64,000 bases of DNA from CBDAQR01 sp965199055 (lineage in GTDB: Bacteria > Pseudomonadota > Gammaproteobacteria > Pseudomonadales > Halieaceae). The DNA lies in assembly GCA_965199055.1 (NCBI GenBank), contig CBDAQR010000003.1, forward strand, positions 620,001 through 684,000, in the 5' to 3' direction. Below the pieces are notes generated by a model. The model saw only the letters and a list, made by a program, of their open reading frames with translations. It was not told the DNA's origin and searched no databases. Position numbers and translations under genes: made by a program. Shown here piece by piece: positions 63,322-64,000 of this stretch; position 1 is the stretch's first letter; the number at the start of each line of letters is the position of its first letter.

Positions 63322-63741
63322 GTGGAACAGGCAGAATTAGACAAGATACACAGCCAGATCGCCGATTTGCGCAAGAAACTTATCAACGTTGTCGGTAGCC
63401 ATGCGACACGCTTCGGTTTGTCGACAGGGGACACCAAGGATCTACTCGCCATCGTTCAGCCCGAGTTTATGCAAGCCTGGTTTAGTGGAGTACCCGCAGA
63501 CCGAGCATTAATCGATGCCATCAGGAAAGCAGACCGCCAGATTTGCGACACCATAATGCAACGGGAAACCGCTGCTGGGCGCAGCGCGGCTGAGGTGTTC
63601 GAGGACATCAAGGCGACCAAGGCTAAGGCGGGTGGCAGCGAGGCGGATGCCGATAAGGCGCAGGCAGCATTTAACCAAGCACTGGATTCCGGCTCGAGCC
63701 CATCAGACGCACTGCAGGCTGCCTTTGCCGCCGTCGCCTAA
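63322..63741 (+). CDS. Unknown 139-residue protein of the NHLM-type operon
   Basis: A GTG start with an AAGGAGAG site 18 bases after the cargo gene opens a helical, soluble protein: EQAELDKIHSQIADLRKKLI, then a central HATRFGLSTGDTKDLL segment, then an Ala/Lys-rich end with FEDIKATKAKAGG. It has no signal peptide, membrane helix or double-glycine leader. I do not recognise it. Being last in the operon, it could be an immunity protein, a chaperone for the cargo, or a second product. It overlaps the next gene's end by 4 bases. Confidence 0.7.
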   Translation: MEQAELDKIHSQIADLRKKLINVVGSHATRFGLSTGDTKDLLAIVQPEFMQAWFSGVPADRALIDAIRKADRQICDTIMQRETAAGRSAAEVFEDIKATKAKAGGSEADADKAQAAFNQALDSGSSPSDALQAAFAAVA

Positions 63742-64000
63742 TCGTCGGTGATATAGCGGCCTGGTGCGATAATGCCATTGGGGTCTGCAGCAACTTTGAG
63801 AGCGCTCAACCAACGCCTTGTTGGCTCACTCAGTTGCTGCATGTAGTCCATCGATTGGATTCCCAGCCTCACCAGGGGCATACCGCGTTCCAGTAACAGA
63901 TCACGCAAGGCCGCGTGGCAACGATAGGCGCGCGACTGCTGCTCTGCATTGCGGCGATCAAAGTTGATCGAGCAATACAGATGCGCTGACCGATGATCCA
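63738..64000 (-). CDS. C-terminal fragment of a VAO-type FAD-linked oxidase
   Basis: The last 87 codons of a gene that continues beyond the window on the minus strand. The peptide includes HLYCSINFDRRNAEQQSR, MPLVRLGIQSMDYMQQL and LKVAADPNGIIAPGRYITDD. The DPNGIIAPGRY end is typical of the vanillyl-alcohol oxidase / 4-cresol dehydrogenase flavoprotein family. It ends tail to tail with the upstream operon, sharing 4 bases. The substrate cannot be told from this part. Confidence 0.75.
   Translation of the reverse strand, partial: DHRSAHLYCSINFDRRNAEQQSRAYRCHAALRDLLLERGMPLVRLGIQSMDYMQQLSEPTRRWLSALKVAADPNGIIAPGRYITDD

Overview
The window reads as a chromosomal piece of a gammaproteobacterium, most likely a marine relative of the Cellvibrionales/Halieaceae. 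This is inferred from two gene orders that match Pseudomonas (kdsC-lptAB-rpoN-hpf-ptsN-rapZ-npr and hemA-TPR-lolB-ispE-tRNAGln-prs-rplY-pth-ychF), from the mre-maf-rng-yhdP cluster, and from the high GC of these genes. No rRNA, CRISPR array or phage is visible.

Positions 1-33,234 are dense housekeeping DNA. They hold LPS transport (kdsC end, lptA, lptB), the sigma-54/nitrogen-PTS operon, mgtE and darP. On the minus strand comes the cell-shape operon mreBCD-maf-rng-yhdP, then gatCAB on the plus strand, small genes, cysZ, an RhlB-like helicase, the minus-strand run hemA-prfA-prmC-moeB, and the plus-strand run lolB-ispE-tRNAGln-prs-rplY-pth-ychF. Two oddities stand out: lptC is missing from its usual place, and mreC seems to start at ATC.

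Positions 33,235-63,741 are accessory. First comes a surface/secretion module: a Slam-like TPR plus beta-barrel protein, a FecR-domain protein with a Pro-Glu spacer and a possible TbpB-like C-terminus, a 1816-residue RTX protein, and an RTX paralogue broken by one in-frame amber codon. Next is an IS-riddled zone (46.3-56.4 kb). It has two identical, inverted 1260-bp IS3-family elements, a second IS3-family element, a CHASE2 adenylate cyclase, an intact sulfotransferase, and a second sulfotransferase split exactly by an IS. It also has truncated dioxygenase and glycosyltransferase genes, and a tRNA-Met that exists as an intact copy plus a degenerate one, each preceded by a copy of the cyclase gene tail.

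Positions 56,843-63,741 are an intact five-gene operon: an HlyD-like adaptor, a C39-peptidase ABC exporter, a second ABC exporter of the NHLM type, a 293-residue Gly/Ser/Ala-rich protein with a double-glycine leader, and a 139-residue protein of unknown function. This is the best candidate for an undescribed export system: the exporter resembles those of NHLM peptide clusters, but the apparent cargo is a large low-complexity protein and no modifying enzyme is present. The window ends in the C-terminus of a VAO-type FAD oxidase on the minus strand.
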